DNA of 33,215 nucleotides from an uncultured Pseudomonadota bacterium. GTDB taxonomy: Bacteria; Myxococcota_A; Polyangia; HGW-17. The notes beneath the pieces were generated by a model. It searched no databases, was not told the origin of the DNA, and saw nothing but the letters and a program-made list of their open reading frames with translations. Both the position numbers and the translations under genes were made by a program. The DNA lies in the NCBI GenBank assembly GCA_938004375.1, contig CALKWH010000169.1, positions 1 through 33,215 on the forward strand, in the 5' to 3' direction. Of this stretch, positions 1 through 8,829 are shown in pieces; positions within the stretch are counted from its first letter, which is position 1, and every line of letters begins with the position of its first letter.

Positions 1-1898
1 TGGAAAAGTCCCCGGACAAGGTCATCCACCGCATCTCCAAGTGCTCGTTCGTGGCGGCCTCGAGCGTGAACCCCATCGTCCCTCGGGAGCTCGACCGCCT
101 GCTCTCCCGGGCGCTGACCGCCTACACCAACGATCGGTTCGCCTCGGCCGAGGAGTTCTCCGCCGAGCTCGACGATTTCCTGCTGCGCCGGTACCCCGAG
201 TTCCGGTCGGGCAAGATCACGAAGTTGATGAAGTCGCTCTTCAACGACGAGATCATCGCCGACATCCGCTTCTTCAAGAACCTGGGTGACAACATCGTTC
301 ACCCCGAGCGGACGCTGATCCAGAGCATCCCGCGGCGCATGTTCGACGAGATCCAGGAGGGGCGGCGCCGCGTCGGCGACGAGACGGCAGGCCTCGATCC
401 CGCCCAACTGGGGCTCAAGCTCGGACGCACCCGCGCCGCGGCGTCGCCCGTGCCCGCCCGGCCGGCGCCCGCCGCAGCTTCCGTCGCGTCGCCGGCGCGA
501 AAGCACAAGCCCGCCAAGGTCGATCTGTCCACCCGCGAGCCGGTCACCATCTCCAAGACCTTCGACGCCATCGGCCGTGAAGGCGTGGCCGCCGCACCCC
601 GGCAGGATCCCTTCTTCGAGAACGAGGACAAGGGTCTCATAGGCGAGCCGCTGGACGCCGAGCTCGTGCGTCAGCGCCCGGCCACCGGCTCCCACCCCAC
701 CTCCGAGCACACGCCCACCAGCCTGGACTCGGGACCGCTGCCGGCGGCCACGGCCGAGGCCACGGCCCGGGACGAGACGGGGGAGCCGCCGGTGCGTCCC
801 CGGTCGCGCAGCGCGTCGAAGCCTCACGCCAGGGCCTCCCGTGGCGCCGGGGCCGCGTCTGCCCCGCCCGCACCGGAGCCGCCGCGCCTGATCCCCTCGC
901 AGCCGCCGATCCCCGCGCCCGCCGAGGTCACCGGCCTGCACGACGGTCCGCGACCCGGACTCTCCCGCAACACCGCCGTGGCGCCGCCCGAGTATCCCAC
1001 CCGCGGGCAGACCGAGTTCGTCGACGCCATGGACCTGCGCAACGCGCTCATCGGCCGCACCGTCGGCGAGTTCACGATCACGCGCATCCTGGGCTGGGGC
1101 GGCATGGGCACGGTGTACGAGGCGGTGTCCGACGACGTCGGCCAGGAAGTGGCGATCAAGGTCCTCGATCCCGCCTACTGCGACGATCCCCAGATGGCCC
1201 AGCGCTTTCTCGCCGAGGCCAAGGCGGTCAACTCCATCCGCAACCCGAACATCATCGACATCTACTCCTTCGGCGTCTTCGAGGAGCGGTACCATTACTT
1301 CGTCATGGAGAAGCTCACCGGGATGTCCCTGGGCAACTATCTGCAGTTGAACCGCACCGTGCCCTTCGACGTGGGTCGCGAGATCCTCGCGCAGGTCTTC
1401 GGCGCCGTCTCGGCCGCCCACCAGAAGGGCATCATCCACCGGGATCTCAAGCCCGACAACATCTACCTCGAGCGCCGGCAATCCACCGAGTTCTACGTCA
1501 AGATCCTCGACTTCGGGATCGCCAAGTTCAACGTCTCGGGCAGCAAGTCCGCCGCCTCCCGCACCGGTCCCCCCATGGGCACCCCGCAGTACATGAGCCC
1601 CGAGCAGTGCACGGGGGAGGGCGTGACCGAGGCCAGCGACATCTACACGCTGGGCGTGATCGTGTTCGAGATGTTCACCGGCCAGCTGCCCTTCCGCAAG
1701 AACTCCTACCTGGAGATGCTGCTCGCTCACCTGCGGGAGCCGCCCCGGCGGCCTTCGGAGGTGGTGGCCATGGACAGCGAGCTCGAGCGGCTCATCCTGT
1801 GGCCGCTCGAGAAGGATCCTGCCGCCCGTCCGCGTTCGGTGAAGGACTTCGCCGGGCCGCTCCTGACCTACCTCGCGGGCAAGGTCCTCCCGCTCTGA
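1..1898 (+). CDS. Ser/Thr protein kinase, apparently twin-domain, 5' end outside window
   Basis: Hanks-type Ser/Thr kinase that would phosphorylate Ser/Thr of partner proteins. The frame is open from base 3, so the start lies upstream. A complete kinase domain occupies about 1060-1870: glycine loop GWGGMG, VAIK lysine, HRDLKPDN catalytic loop (about 1435-1460), DFG (1509-1517), MSPEQ in place of APE, and the DIYTLGVI helix. The first roughly 60 residues, with RALTAYTNDRFASAEEF, resemble the end of another kinase C-lobe. The protein therefore probably has two kinase domains joined by a roughly 250-residue Pro/Ala-rich linker. No membrane helix or sensor domain follows the second domain, which ends only about 10 residues before the stop. 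The metallopeptidase-like lipoprotein starts 70 bp downstream and could be co-transcribed. The kinase call is firm; the twin-domain reading is inferred from the visible tail. Confidence 0.9.
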   Translation, partial: EKSPDKVIHRISKCSFVAASSVNPIVPRELDRLLSRALTAYTNDRFASAEEFSAELDDFLLRRYPEFRSGKITKLMKSLFNDEIIADIRFFKNLGDNIVHPERTLIQSIPRRMFDEIQEGRRRVGDETAGLDPAQLGLKLGRTRAAASPVPARPAPAAASVASPARKHKPAKVDLSTREPVTISKTFDAIGREGVAAAPRQDPFFENEDKGLIGEPLDAELVRQRPATGSHPTSEHTPTSLDSGPLPAATAEATARDETGEPPVRPRSRSASKPHARASRGAGAASAPPAPEPPRLIPSQPPIPAPAEVTGLHDGPRPGLSRNTAVAPPEYPTRGQTEFVDAMDLRNALIGRTVGEFTITRILGWGGMGTVYEAVSDDVGQEVAIKVLDPAYCDDPQMAQRFLAEAKAVNSIRNPNIIDIYSFGVFEERYHYFVMEKLTGMSLGNYLQLNRTVPFDVGREILAQVFGAVSAAHQKGIIHRDLKPDNIYLERRQSTEFYVKILDFGIAKFNVSGSKSAASRTGPPMGTPQYMSPEQCTGEGVTEASDIYTLGVIVFEMFTGQLPFRKNSYLEMLLAHLREPPRRPSEVVAMDSELERLILWPLEKDPAARPRSVKDFAGPLLTYLAGKVLPL

Positions 1899-1968
1899 AA
1901 AAGCGGTGGACCTGCGCAGCGAAGGTGCTACAACTGTCCATCGCACGATGAAAGGAGTGCCGTCCCCC

Positions 1969-3360
1969 ATGAAGAATTTCCAAGCCCTGCTGCTGGTCCT
2001 GGCCTTCACGTCCGCTCTCGCCCTGGTCGCCTGCGACGACGACGAAAAGAAGACGAACAACGCCAACAACGTGAACAACGCCAACAACGTCAACAACGTC
2101 AACAACGTCAACAACGTCAACAATGTCAACAATGTCAACAACACGAACAACGTGAACAACACGAACAACCAGGGGCCCTGCGCCGCGCCTCCGCGTGAGT
2201 TCTGGAACTACGATCTCACCCACATGCCGCCGTCCAACGTCCAGATCCCGGCCACCTGCCAGGGCGAGGGCGACCACGTCTACGTCTACGTCGCCGACGA
2301 CGCCTGGGAGGACGGCACCGTCGACGCGGGCATGGTCGCCAACCTCGTCGCCGCCTGGGAGACCTCCACCCCGGCGAACGCCGGGGCCGGCATCTTCGAG
2401 GTCGTCACCTCGGTCATGGGGCTGCCCCCCGACGTGGACAGCGACCCGCACATCGTGGTGTTCGTCACCAAGCTGGGCTCCTACAACGGCACGAACTTCG
2501 ACGGCTACTTCCGGCGCGAGAACCAGGTCCCCGGCGCCAACTCCAACCTCACGGAGATGGTCTACCTCGACTGCGAGCACCACGCCCCCGACTCCGATTA
2601 TCTGCTGGGCGTGCTCGCCCACGAGTTCCAGCACATGATCTCCTACGGCCTGGACTCCTCGGAAGAAGGCTGGGTGGACGAGGTGTTCTCCCAGGCGGCC
2701 ATGGCGCTCTCGGGCTACTGGTCCGATCTGGCCGCGGGCAACACCTACCTGACGCGCACGGGCACCACGCCGCTTCTGGTGGCCGACTCCCGCAGCTTCT
2801 CCTACGGCGCCGGCTTCCTGTTCGCCTCGTGGCTGCTCGACCAGTACCCGCCCGAGTTCTTCGGCGACCTGGTGGCCGACCTCGACGACGGTGCGGCGTC
2901 CTTCGACGACGCCCTTGCGCTATACGAGGCCGAAGGCTTCGAATTGTATGATCTGCTGCTCGACTGGGCGGCAGCCAGCCTGCTCAACGATCCCGCGGTC
3001 GGCGACGGGCGCTACGCCTACCTGACCCTGGGCGAACAGGTCGTCTCCCCCTCGCCCACGGCCGGTCAGTGGGACTTCGAGCACACCGCCAACCTGGCGC
3101 TCTCGTCCTACCGCTACTACGAATTCGACGTGACCGCGAACCAGGAGGTCGTGTTCTCCACCCTCGACGGCGAGGCCCTCCGCGTGCTCGCGATCTTCCG
3201 CGGCGGGGACGTGGTCCAGCTGCTACCGCTCGCCATCATCGAGGGTGAGGGTCGCGTGACCACCCCCGAGTGGGATGGCTCCTGGACCTTCATCGTGCTG
3301 CGCGCCTCGGGCTCCGGCGAGATCGGCTTCACCGTCTCCACGCCGGTGGACCCCGCCTAG
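1969..3360 (+). CDS. Lipoprotein with Asn-rich linker and HEFQH zinc-metallopeptidase motif
   Basis: Predicted 463-aa surface or periplasmic lipoprotein. I chose ATG 1969 because it begins MKNFQALLLVLAF, a classic signal peptide ending in lipobox LVAC, and has AAAGGAG about 12 bases upstream; earlier in-frame starts would bury the signal. After Cys comes DDDEKK, then an Asn-Asn-Val/Ala/Thr tract of 38 residues that acts as a tether. The folded part contains AHEFQHMISYG (2620-2634 encodes HEFQH) followed by EEGWVDEVFSQAA. This is the HExxH-plus-downstream-Glu layout of zinc peptidases with an AHEFQH core (M6/M30-like). The C-terminal 130 residues look like a beta-rich domain. Substrate unknown. 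The peptidase call rests on the motif alone. Confidence 0.75.
   Translation: MKNFQALLLVLAFTSALALVACDDDEKKTNNANNVNNANNVNNVNNVNNVNNVNNVNNTNNVNNTNNQGPCAAPPREFWNYDLTHMPPSNVQIPATCQGEGDHVYVYVADDAWEDGTVDAGMVANLVAAWETSTPANAGAGIFEVVTSVMGLPPDVDSDPHIVVFVTKLGSYNGTNFDGYFRRENQVPGANSNLTEMVYLDCEHHAPDSDYLLGVLAHEFQHMISYGLDSSEEGWVDEVFSQAAMALSGYWSDLAAGNTYLTRTGTTPLLVADSRSFSYGAGFLFASWLLDQYPPEFFGDLVADLDDGAASFDDALALYEAEGFELYDLLLDWAAASLLNDPAVGDGRYAYLTLGEQVVSPSPTAGQWDFEHTANLALSSYRYYEFDVTANQEVVFSTLDGEALRVLAIFRGGDVVQLLPLAIIEGEGRVTTPEWDGSWTFIVLRASGSGEIGFTVSTPVDPA
2056..2169 (+). repeat. AAC-AAC-GTC codon microsatellite encoding Asn-rich linker
   Basis: About a dozen 9-bp units of aacaacgtc with gcc and acg variants encode NNA/NNV/NNT inside the lipoprotein, directly after the lipidated Cys. 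The repeat is nearly pure at DNA level, so copy number is expected to vary between strains. Asn-rich post-lipobox tethers of this kind are common in Bradymonadota-like genomes. Confidence 0.9.
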
Positions 3361-3412
3361 CCGGGGCCGTCCGAGTTCCCGCTCCCTTCCCCCTCGCGCC
3401 AGGAGGTTCCCC

Positions 3413-4087
3413 ATGCGCATCCTCGTCATCCTCGGAAGTCCCCGCAGGACCGGCTTCTCGGCTGGCCTCGCGAAGGTCGCCCAGGAGCGGGCGGCCGCGT
3501 TGGGCGCCCAGGTCGAGACCGTCGTCCTGGCGGACCACACGATCAACGACTGCCTCGGCTGCTTCACCTGCCTGCGGACCGGCGCCTGCCCGCTGGCCGA
3601 CGACATGCCCGCGCTCCTCGAGAAGGTGAAGGCGGCCGACGGCTTCGTCGTCGTCTCGGGCGTGCGCAACGAGTCCGTCTGCGCCCTGTACAAGCGGTTC
3701 TACGAGCGCATCACCTACACGCTGGGCTTTCCGCTGCACCTCGAGGACAAGCACACGCTGGCGCTCTCGTCGGTGGGCTTCATGGGCGGCAAGACCGTCT
3801 CTCGCCGTCTTCTGGGTCTTCAGGACGTCTGCCACACCCGGCTGTCCGGGCACCTGCACTTCACCACCGGTATCCCCACGCGCCCCGTGGACGCCAAGCT
3901 CCGCGCCCGGGTGGACGCCGCCGTGGCCCGCCTGGTCCGTCGGGTCGGGAAAAAGGCCGGCCGCAACCCCTTCGACGCCCTCTCGTTCGCCACCGACCGT
4001 TTCATCATGCGCAACTTCGTGTACAAGAAGCACCCCGACGTCTACGCTGCCGTCGTCACTTCCTGGCGCGCGAAGGGTTATCTGTAG
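3413..4087 (+). CDS. Iron-sulfur flavoprotein / NADPH-dependent FMN reductase-like protein
   Basis: 224-aa flavodoxin-fold protein. The N-terminus MRILVILGSPRRTGFS is the beta-strand plus FMN phosphate loop of the NADPH-dependent FMN reductase family. Next come four cysteines, CLGCFTCLRTGAC, spaced CX2CX2CX5C. That spacing matches the compact 4Fe-4S motif of archaeal and bacterial iron-sulfur flavoproteins (Isf), which pass electrons between a cluster and FMN. The start is fixed by AGGAGG at 3401-3406. The C-terminal 60 residues are a basic helical extension. It converges with another Isf-like gene with only 6 bp between stop codons. The physiological acceptor is unknown; a detoxifying oxidoreductase is a guess. 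Confidence 0.85.
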   Translation: MRILVILGSPRRTGFSAGLAKVAQERAAALGAQVETVVLADHTINDCLGCFTCLRTGACPLADDMPALLEKVKAADGFVVVSGVRNESVCALYKRFYERITYTLGFPLHLEDKHTLALSSVGFMGGKTVSRRLLGLQDVCHTRLSGHLHFTTGIPTRPVDAKLRARVDAAVARLVRRVGKKAGRNPFDALSFATDRFIMRNFVYKKHPDVYAAVVTSWRAKGYL

Positions 4088-4093
4088 GATCCT

Positions 4094-4675
4094 TCACACG
4101 AGTTTCTTAGCGAAGGCCATGGCACGGCGGTCCAGGGTGCGGTCGCCGGCGACCACCGACAGGTCCTGTCCGCCCGAGACGACGTGCAGCATGGGGATCT
4201 TCCTGAGCTTCGCGTACCCCGCGAGGTACTTCAGGCTCAACTCCACGACCTCCACGCCCGAGCTCTGGGCATCGCCCTCCGAGGTGGCGATGCAGCCAAA
4301 GCGCACGGACTTCAGCGGCGTGACCAGTTTTCCCTTCTCGTCGTAGTCCACCAGCGCCTGAAAGCGATCGGTGAAGGCCTTGAGCTGGGCCGAGAAGTTG
4401 AAGAAGTACACCGGGGTCGCTAACAGCACGATGTCGTAGTCGGGCAGGCGGTTGATGACCTCGGCGGTGGCGTCGTCCACCGCGCAACGGAACTTCATGG
4501 GCCGGCACCGGTAGCACGCGGCGCAGCCCCGCGCCTTGTTCCCGAGCCGCGCGGTGTCCACGTATTCGACGGCCAGCTCCTCGAGCTCGGCCATGGATTC
4601 CAGCACCCGTTGGGCGACGAACGCGGTGTTGCCGTTCTTGCGCGGCGATCCCTGCAGCAGCAGCACTTTTTTCAT
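4094..4675 (-). CDS. Iron-sulfur flavoprotein / flavodoxin-family NAD(P)H oxidoreductase
   Basis: 193-aa protein, second Isf-like flavoprotein of the locus. MKKVLLLQGSPRKNGNT is the FMN-binding start and GCAACYRCRPMKFRC gives CX2CX2CX6C, a 4Fe-4S-type ligand set. LLATPVYFFNFSAQLKAF matches the conserved TPVYF...LKAF segment that lines the flavin and the dimer interface. I chose the ATG at 4675, after GAGAGGAAG, over an upstream GTG that would add 46 arginine-rich residues. Its ATG overlaps the TGA of a short upstream reading frame (ATGA), which suggests translational coupling to a now-truncated gene. It is a distant paralogue of the convergent gene, with different spacing and sequence, so not a recent duplication. 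Confidence 0.88.
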   Translation of the reverse strand: MKKVLLLQGSPRKNGNTAFVAQRVLESMAELEELAVEYVDTARLGNKARGCAACYRCRPMKFRCAVDDATAEVINRLPDYDIVLLATPVYFFNFSAQLKAFTDRFQALVDYDEKGKLVTPLKSVRFGCIATSEGDAQSSGVEVVELSLKYLAGYAKLRKIPMLHVVSGGQDLSVVAGDRTLDRRAMAFAKKLV

Positions 4676-4813
4676 GGTTTCTTCCTCTCTTCGGTGAAGA
4701 CTCTCAGGGTCTCGAGCCGGTCCTGTGCGTCCCGCAGGCCCTGTTCGTACAGTGCACTCAACTCCGCCGCGTCGTGGCTCAGGCGCGAGACGCGGGGCCT
4801 CCCCCGCCCTCAT
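4672..4813 (-). pseudogene. 3' remnant of an unidentified gene coupled to the flavoprotein gene
   Basis: A short frame reading RLSHDAAELSALYEQG... and ending ...EERKKP runs straight into the flavoprotein gene with an ATGA overlap. It has the amphipathic composition of a real protein C-terminus but is closed upstream by a stop near 4814 and has no plausible start. I read it as the surviving tail of a lost upstream cistron. Family unknown; chance coding cannot be excluded. Confidence 0.35.
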
Positions 4814-4947
4814 GCCTATGGCACCGTCCGTCCCCTGTCAATCCCCGAGTTCAACTCCGCGGGTCCTCGCCCTGGGATGAGGACGGAATCGGGCTTGCAT
4901 TTTTGAGGGATTTATTTTTTAATCAACTCCTTCCAAGGAGTCCCGTC

Positions 4948-6168
4948 ATGAAAATCCAATCGTTGTTCCTGTGGCTATGTTCCTGCGTGCTCGTCCTGTC
5001 CGCCTGTGGCGGCAAGGAAGGTAAGAAGGGGTCCGACGGACCGCAGGCCGCGGTACCGGGCGGGCCGGAGATGGCTCCGGACAAGGCCCCGGAGATGGCC
5101 GCGGTGCCCGGCGGGCCCGAAATGGCTGCGGTGCCCGGTGGGCCCGAAATGGCCGCTGTGCCCGGGGGGCCTGAAATGGCCGCCGTGCCCGACGGTCCGG
5201 AAATGGCGCCTGGGAAAGCCGCCGGCGGAATCCCCGAGGAGAAGCTGCCGACGGTGGAAAGCATCACCTTCCCCAAGCCCAGAATGAACCGCTCCATCGA
5301 GCTCGACCGGCTCCAGGCCAAGGCCGTATATCTGAAGCTCCACGCCGCCGTGGCCGAGGCGGCCAAGGCCGGACGGAAACTGGAACTGAAGCCTATTTTG
5401 GAGTCGGTCTCGATCCTTGCCAAGGGTCCGTGCGCCTTCGGGATGCGGGCCGCCATGATCGACCCCGTACCCATGGTGACCGGCATGCCCGAGATGCACG
5501 AGAGACTGTCTTACGGCTTCATCGTGCACTTCCTCAAGGGGACCTCCGGCGACTGCTCCGCCGAGAATTTCTGCGCGATCACGGTGGCGCCGGCCGCAGG
5601 CGACAAGTACCAGGTCGTGGCCGAGCCGCTGCCCGTGAACCTGGGCTCCGGTCCGGTCACAGTGAAGTCCGTGGTGCCCTTCACTCCGCCGCATTGGTTC
5701 CTGTTCCTCGAGGGCGTCACCGTGGAGAACGGCGGGACCCCGTACTGCTCCGCCTCCGAGGCGGCCGCCGGCGGCGGCACCAGTGTGACCAAGCGCCGCG
5801 CCGCCCTGCTCGCGCTGGTGCAGGGGCGGTTCCGCCCGACCTTCGGCGGCTACATCGGGGAGGACAGCGACAGCGAGACCGAGGGGCAGAGGAAGAACGA
5901 GTACCTCACCGCGGTGAGCCTCTTCGAGGACAAGGCCGACCCGGCGAAGAATTTCCATTTCTATTCACAGGAGCGCAAGTGGTTCTTCACGAAACACGAT
6001 GAAGAGAAGGGCACGCAGATCACGGTCACGAAGGAGGAGCTGGAGTGCAAGTTGATCAACGCCGAAGGCGGCCTCACGTCCCTGCCGAAAGACAGGCAGG
6101 CACTGCTCGAGGCCATGGACGCCCGCTACAAGCGCTGCAACATCGCCGGTCAGTATATCCAGAAGTGA
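4948..6168 (+). CDS. Lipoprotein with GGPEMAAVP repeats, unknown function
   Basis: 406-aa predicted lipoprotein of unknown function. ATG 4948 follows AAGGAG at 4935-4940 and starts MKIQSLFLWLCSCVLVLSAC, a signal peptide with lipobox LSAC. After a Gly/Lys-rich stretch come about five imperfect nine-residue units VPGGPEMAA that form an extended Pro-rich tether (5053-5205). The remaining roughly 310 residues are mixed alpha/beta with several Cys (GPCAFG, GDCSAENFC, PYCSA, LECKL, KRCNI), which suggests an oxidised extracytoplasmic domain. No known catalytic motif is visible. The next gene starts 55 bp downstream in the same direction, so the two may share a transcript. Confidence 0.75.
   Translation: MKIQSLFLWLCSCVLVLSACGGKEGKKGSDGPQAAVPGGPEMAPDKAPEMAAVPGGPEMAAVPGGPEMAAVPGGPEMAAVPDGPEMAPGKAAGGIPEEKLPTVESITFPKPRMNRSIELDRLQAKAVYLKLHAAVAEAAKAGRKLELKPILESVSILAKGPCAFGMRAAMIDPVPMVTGMPEMHERLSYGFIVHFLKGTSGDCSAENFCAITVAPAAGDKYQVVAEPLPVNLGSGPVTVKSVVPFTPPHWFLFLEGVTVENGGTPYCSASEAAAGGGTSVTKRRAALLALVQGRFRPTFGGYIGEDSDSETEGQRKNEYLTAVSLFEDKADPAKNFHFYSQERKWFFTKHDEEKGTQITVTKEELECKLINAEGGLTSLPKDRQALLEAMDARYKRCNIAGQYIQK
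5053..5205 (+). repeat. 27-bp tandem repeat encoding AVPGGPEMA units
   Basis: Tandem imperfect 27-bp units within the preceding lipoprotein gene. The variation is mainly at third positions, with one unit altered to APDKAPEM and one to VPDGPEM. Synonymous drift between units indicates that the peptide linker is maintained rather than being a very recent slippage product. Confidence 0.85.
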
Positions 6169-6223
6169 GGCGGATGGCCTTGCGACCCCGCACAGATCAA
6201 GAAAATACCCCGAGGAGTCCGCC

Positions 6224-7038
6224 ATGCAACACCTGCTCGTCATCTTCCTGAGTCTGTGGTCCACCGGTCTTTGTCGGACGACTTCTCCTGCCGCTTCGGC
6301 CTGCTCGACGCCGAGGGGCGCGTCGTGTTGCCCGTGAAATATGATAAGGATCGCGACTCTCCCGTCCTGTTCGCCCTTTATGACGGCGCGGGCAAGGCCC
6401 TGACGGCTCCGGTCTATGCCAAAGTCGGGCACCTTGACCGTTCGGCGCCGATCCCGCCGCCACCGGATGCCGTGCTCCCGGTCTGGATCGGGAAGCGTTG
6501 CGACTACGTCAATCTGCAGGGCAAGGAGGTCGTCCCGGTGAAGCACGCGGAGATTCGGCACGCGGGGAAGCGCCACTTCCTCGTGAATCGGGGGACGGCC
6601 TGCCCCCTGATGAGCGGCGATGGGTGCCCGGGAGCCGACTTCGGGGTGTTGGGCGCGACCGGCCTCGAGCGCGTCCCCTTCGGCAACAAGGAAGTCTCGG
6701 CGGTCGGTGACGACACCCTGATCCTGCAGTCGGGCTGCACCTTCCGGGTCGAACCGGACCAGCCGCCCGAGAAGGCGACCTGCGAAGGCGGGAAGAACGG
6801 GTTCTTCCACGAGGGCGGGCCCTTCTATTCCGGCCAGAAATACGACGTGCTCCTGGGCATCGCCTTCCCCGGAATCACCTACCTGCTGCATGTGGCACCT
6901 ACGGGTTTCGGTATCGTCCTCACCTCCGGCCGTGAGGTGGTGCCGGCCAAGTATCATTTTATTATTTATAATCCGCTTGGCTATTACTCCGTCAAACAGT
7001 GTCGTGGGCAGTCCCGGTCTCCTCGAAGCGGCAGATGA
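6224..7038 (+). pseudogene. Exported WG-repeat-like protein, frameshifted after the signal peptide
   Basis: ATG 6224 follows CGAGGAG and encodes MQHLLVIFLSLWSTGL, a convincing signal peptide, but this frame stops by about 6340. The body lies in another frame: SCRFGLLDAEGRVVLPVKYD and later CDYVNLQGKEVVPVKHAEI. These fit the WG-repeat pattern (xGLxDxxGxxVxPxKY) of bacterial beta-rich repeat proteins. One extra base near 6270 would join the two. The reading frame also runs past a normal end into the antisense of the thioesterase (6992-7038), giving a low-quality tail. Either the gene is genuinely broken or the assembly has a one-base error. A GTG at 6256 would give an unexported protein, which I consider unlikely. 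Confidence 0.6.
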
Positions 7039-7450
7039 CCGCTTTCCAGGCCGCCGGGAGCGCGGCCGACGTCTTGGTCTCCTTGTGGAAGCACACCATC
7101 ACCGAGTCGCTGGTGGCGACCGCGGCGCCGTCCGGGCCGAGGCGGATCTGCTGCCGCATGTCCAGGCTCTTGTTCCCCAGCCGGGTGATGCAGGTGCGGA
7201 CCTCGACGTTGTGGGAGAGCAGCACGGGGAAGTGGAAATCGGTCTTGTACGAGGCGATCACCAGCGCCAGCTCGTCCTCGAAGAGCTTTCCTTCGAACAG
7301 ATCCAGGAAGTAGTGCATCCGCCCGATGTCGAAGTACTCTTGGAGCGTGGCGTTGTTGATGTGCCCCATCAGGTCGAGGTCGTTGAAGCGGATCTGGACG
7401 GGCACGGCGTGCCGGAAGACGGTGTCGGGCGATTCGGGGTTCGGTTTCAT
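6992..7450 (-). CDS. Acyl-CoA thioesterase, 4HBT hot-dog family (YbgC-like)
   Basis: 152-aa hot-dog-fold protein expected to hydrolyse acyl-CoA thioesters in the cytoplasm. The diagnostic segment is QIRFNDLDLMGHINNATLQE, which carries the conserved Asp and the GHxNN of the 4-hydroxybenzoyl-CoA thioesterase family. It is followed by the long helix EYFDIGRMHYFLDLF. Length is normal for the family. I used the ATG at 7450; the upstream ribosome site is weak, so the start is less certain than the family. It lies 62 bp downstream of the exported Cys-rich gene on the same strand and overlaps the tail of the convergent WG reading frame. Confidence 0.88.
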   Translation of the reverse strand: MKPNPESPDTVFRHAVPVQIRFNDLDLMGHINNATLQEYFDIGRMHYFLDLFEGKLFEDELALVIASYKTDFHFPVLLSHNVEVRTCITRLGNKSLDMRQQIRLGPDGAAVATSDSVMVCFHKETKTSAALPAAWKAVICRFEETGTAHDTV

Positions 7451-7512
7451 GGCGGGGATTTCGAGGATTTCGTTTCTGAAGGTTGGCGGGTTCCGGGCGG
7501 TGGCGAAGGGAC

Positions 7513-8664
7513 TCAGCGGCTGCCCTTGCGCTCGTTCAGGGCCTCGGTCTGCCGCTTGCAGTAGGCGTCGGGACTCAGGCACTTGCACACGGAGCCCAGG
7601 TGGGTGCTGTCCATCTGCAGGTCGCAGTCGCCGTCGGCCTTGGCGCACCAGGAGATGTTCCTGAAAGCCCACTTATCGGCGTAGGCGATGTTGAAGGCTA
7701 CGGGCGCCTCCAGGATGCACTGGTACTTGGTCTCGTAGTTCCACTCGTCGCCGGACTTGCGGAAGGCGTTCTTCTCGTAGTACTCGGAGACGACCTCGAC
7801 GCGCATCGTCTTCTGCTTGGTCTTCTCGTCATACGCGCCTTCCTTGACCAGCTTGATGCTCGAGATGTTGCAGTTGGAGCGTCCGGTGCGACCGTCACTG
7901 GTGGCCTCGCAGATCCCCTTCTTGAAGATCTTCTCGGCGACCTCGCCCCAGGCCAGGGGCTGCACCGCGCTGCGCTTGCCCAGGTTCTTGCAATGGTTGG
8001 AATAGTAGCACTGGACCTCGTTGCCGGTCTTCGGGTCCTTGCACAGGTTGGTCAGCACGTCGACCTTCTCGTCGACCTTGGTGATTTTGGCGTAGCTGGT
8101 GCATTCGTACAGGTCGTGCTGCATCTCGTTCATGTCACCGCCGAGCACCTGGATGGTGAACTCGACGTTGTATTTGGGGTTGCAGAACTCCCAGGAGCCG
8201 GTCTGCTTGTCCACCTTCAGGGACTGGATCTTGGCCACGTAGTTGCCGCTGCCCATGTTCCAGGCGCCGCGCACCAGTTTCTGGAGCTCCTCGTCCTTGA
8301 GGGCCTCGGGGGGCGGGGGCTCGTTGAGGGCCTTGTGGCTCGAGTACACGTTCTGCACGTAGGTGCTGTCCTTGCGGTACCACACCTCGAAGAGGTACTC
8401 GACCTTGAGCCCGCAGGCCTCGAAGAGGTCGACGAACTTCACCTGGTAGGCCTTGTAGGGCACCTTCACGAGTCCCTCAGGGTGCAGGAAGGATCTCGGT
8501 TTACCGACATACTCCATGCTTTGGACCTTGCGTCCCGGTGCCTGGGTGAAGTTGGCCTTGAAGTCCTTCATGACCTGGTTCTTCGAGACGGCGTTGGAAT
8601 CCGAGACCGCCAACGAAACGACGATGAGACTCAGGGGCACAGCGAACATGAGAAAACGACGCAT
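7513..8664 (-). CDS. Exported Cys-rich protein, unknown function
   Basis: 383-aa protein with a signal peptide: MRRFLMFAVPLSLIVVSLAV, with a likely cleavage after SNA. ATG 8664 has CAGGAGTG upstream, whereas the upstream extension has no signal character. The mature part has about 16 cysteines, many in short pairs (EVQCYYSNHC, SVCKC), which suggests disulfides in the periplasm or outside. I recognise no catalytic domain. There is no lipobox, unlike the neighbouring exported genes. The thioesterase follows on the same strand. Function unknown. Confidence 0.75.
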   Translation of the reverse strand: MRRFLMFAVPLSLIVVSLAVSDSNAVSKNQVMKDFKANFTQAPGRKVQSMEYVGKPRSFLHPEGLVKVPYKAYQVKFVDLFEACGLKVEYLFEVWYRKDSTYVQNVYSSHKALNEPPPPEALKDEELQKLVRGAWNMGSGNYVAKIQSLKVDKQTGSWEFCNPKYNVEFTIQVLGGDMNEMQHDLYECTSYAKITKVDEKVDVLTNLCKDPKTGNEVQCYYSNHCKNLGKRSAVQPLAWGEVAEKIFKKGICEATSDGRTGRSNCNISSIKLVKEGAYDEKTKQKTMRVEVVSEYYEKNAFRKSGDEWNYETKYQCILEAPVAFNIAYADKWAFRNISWCAKADGDCDLQMDSTHLGSVCKCLSPDAYCKRQTEALNERKGSR

Positions 8665-8829
8665 GGCGAACACTCCTGGTTGGAAGCGAAAGCTGGCGCC
8701 GAGGCCCGTAATCGGACCTCCGTCAGCGCGGTGCATACTATATCCGAATGGACATTATTCATGCAACCCGCATTTTTTTTGGTGCTCAGGGCTTCACGTC
8801 CGCATGTGGTGGGCGCCGGTCCGGGCGCG

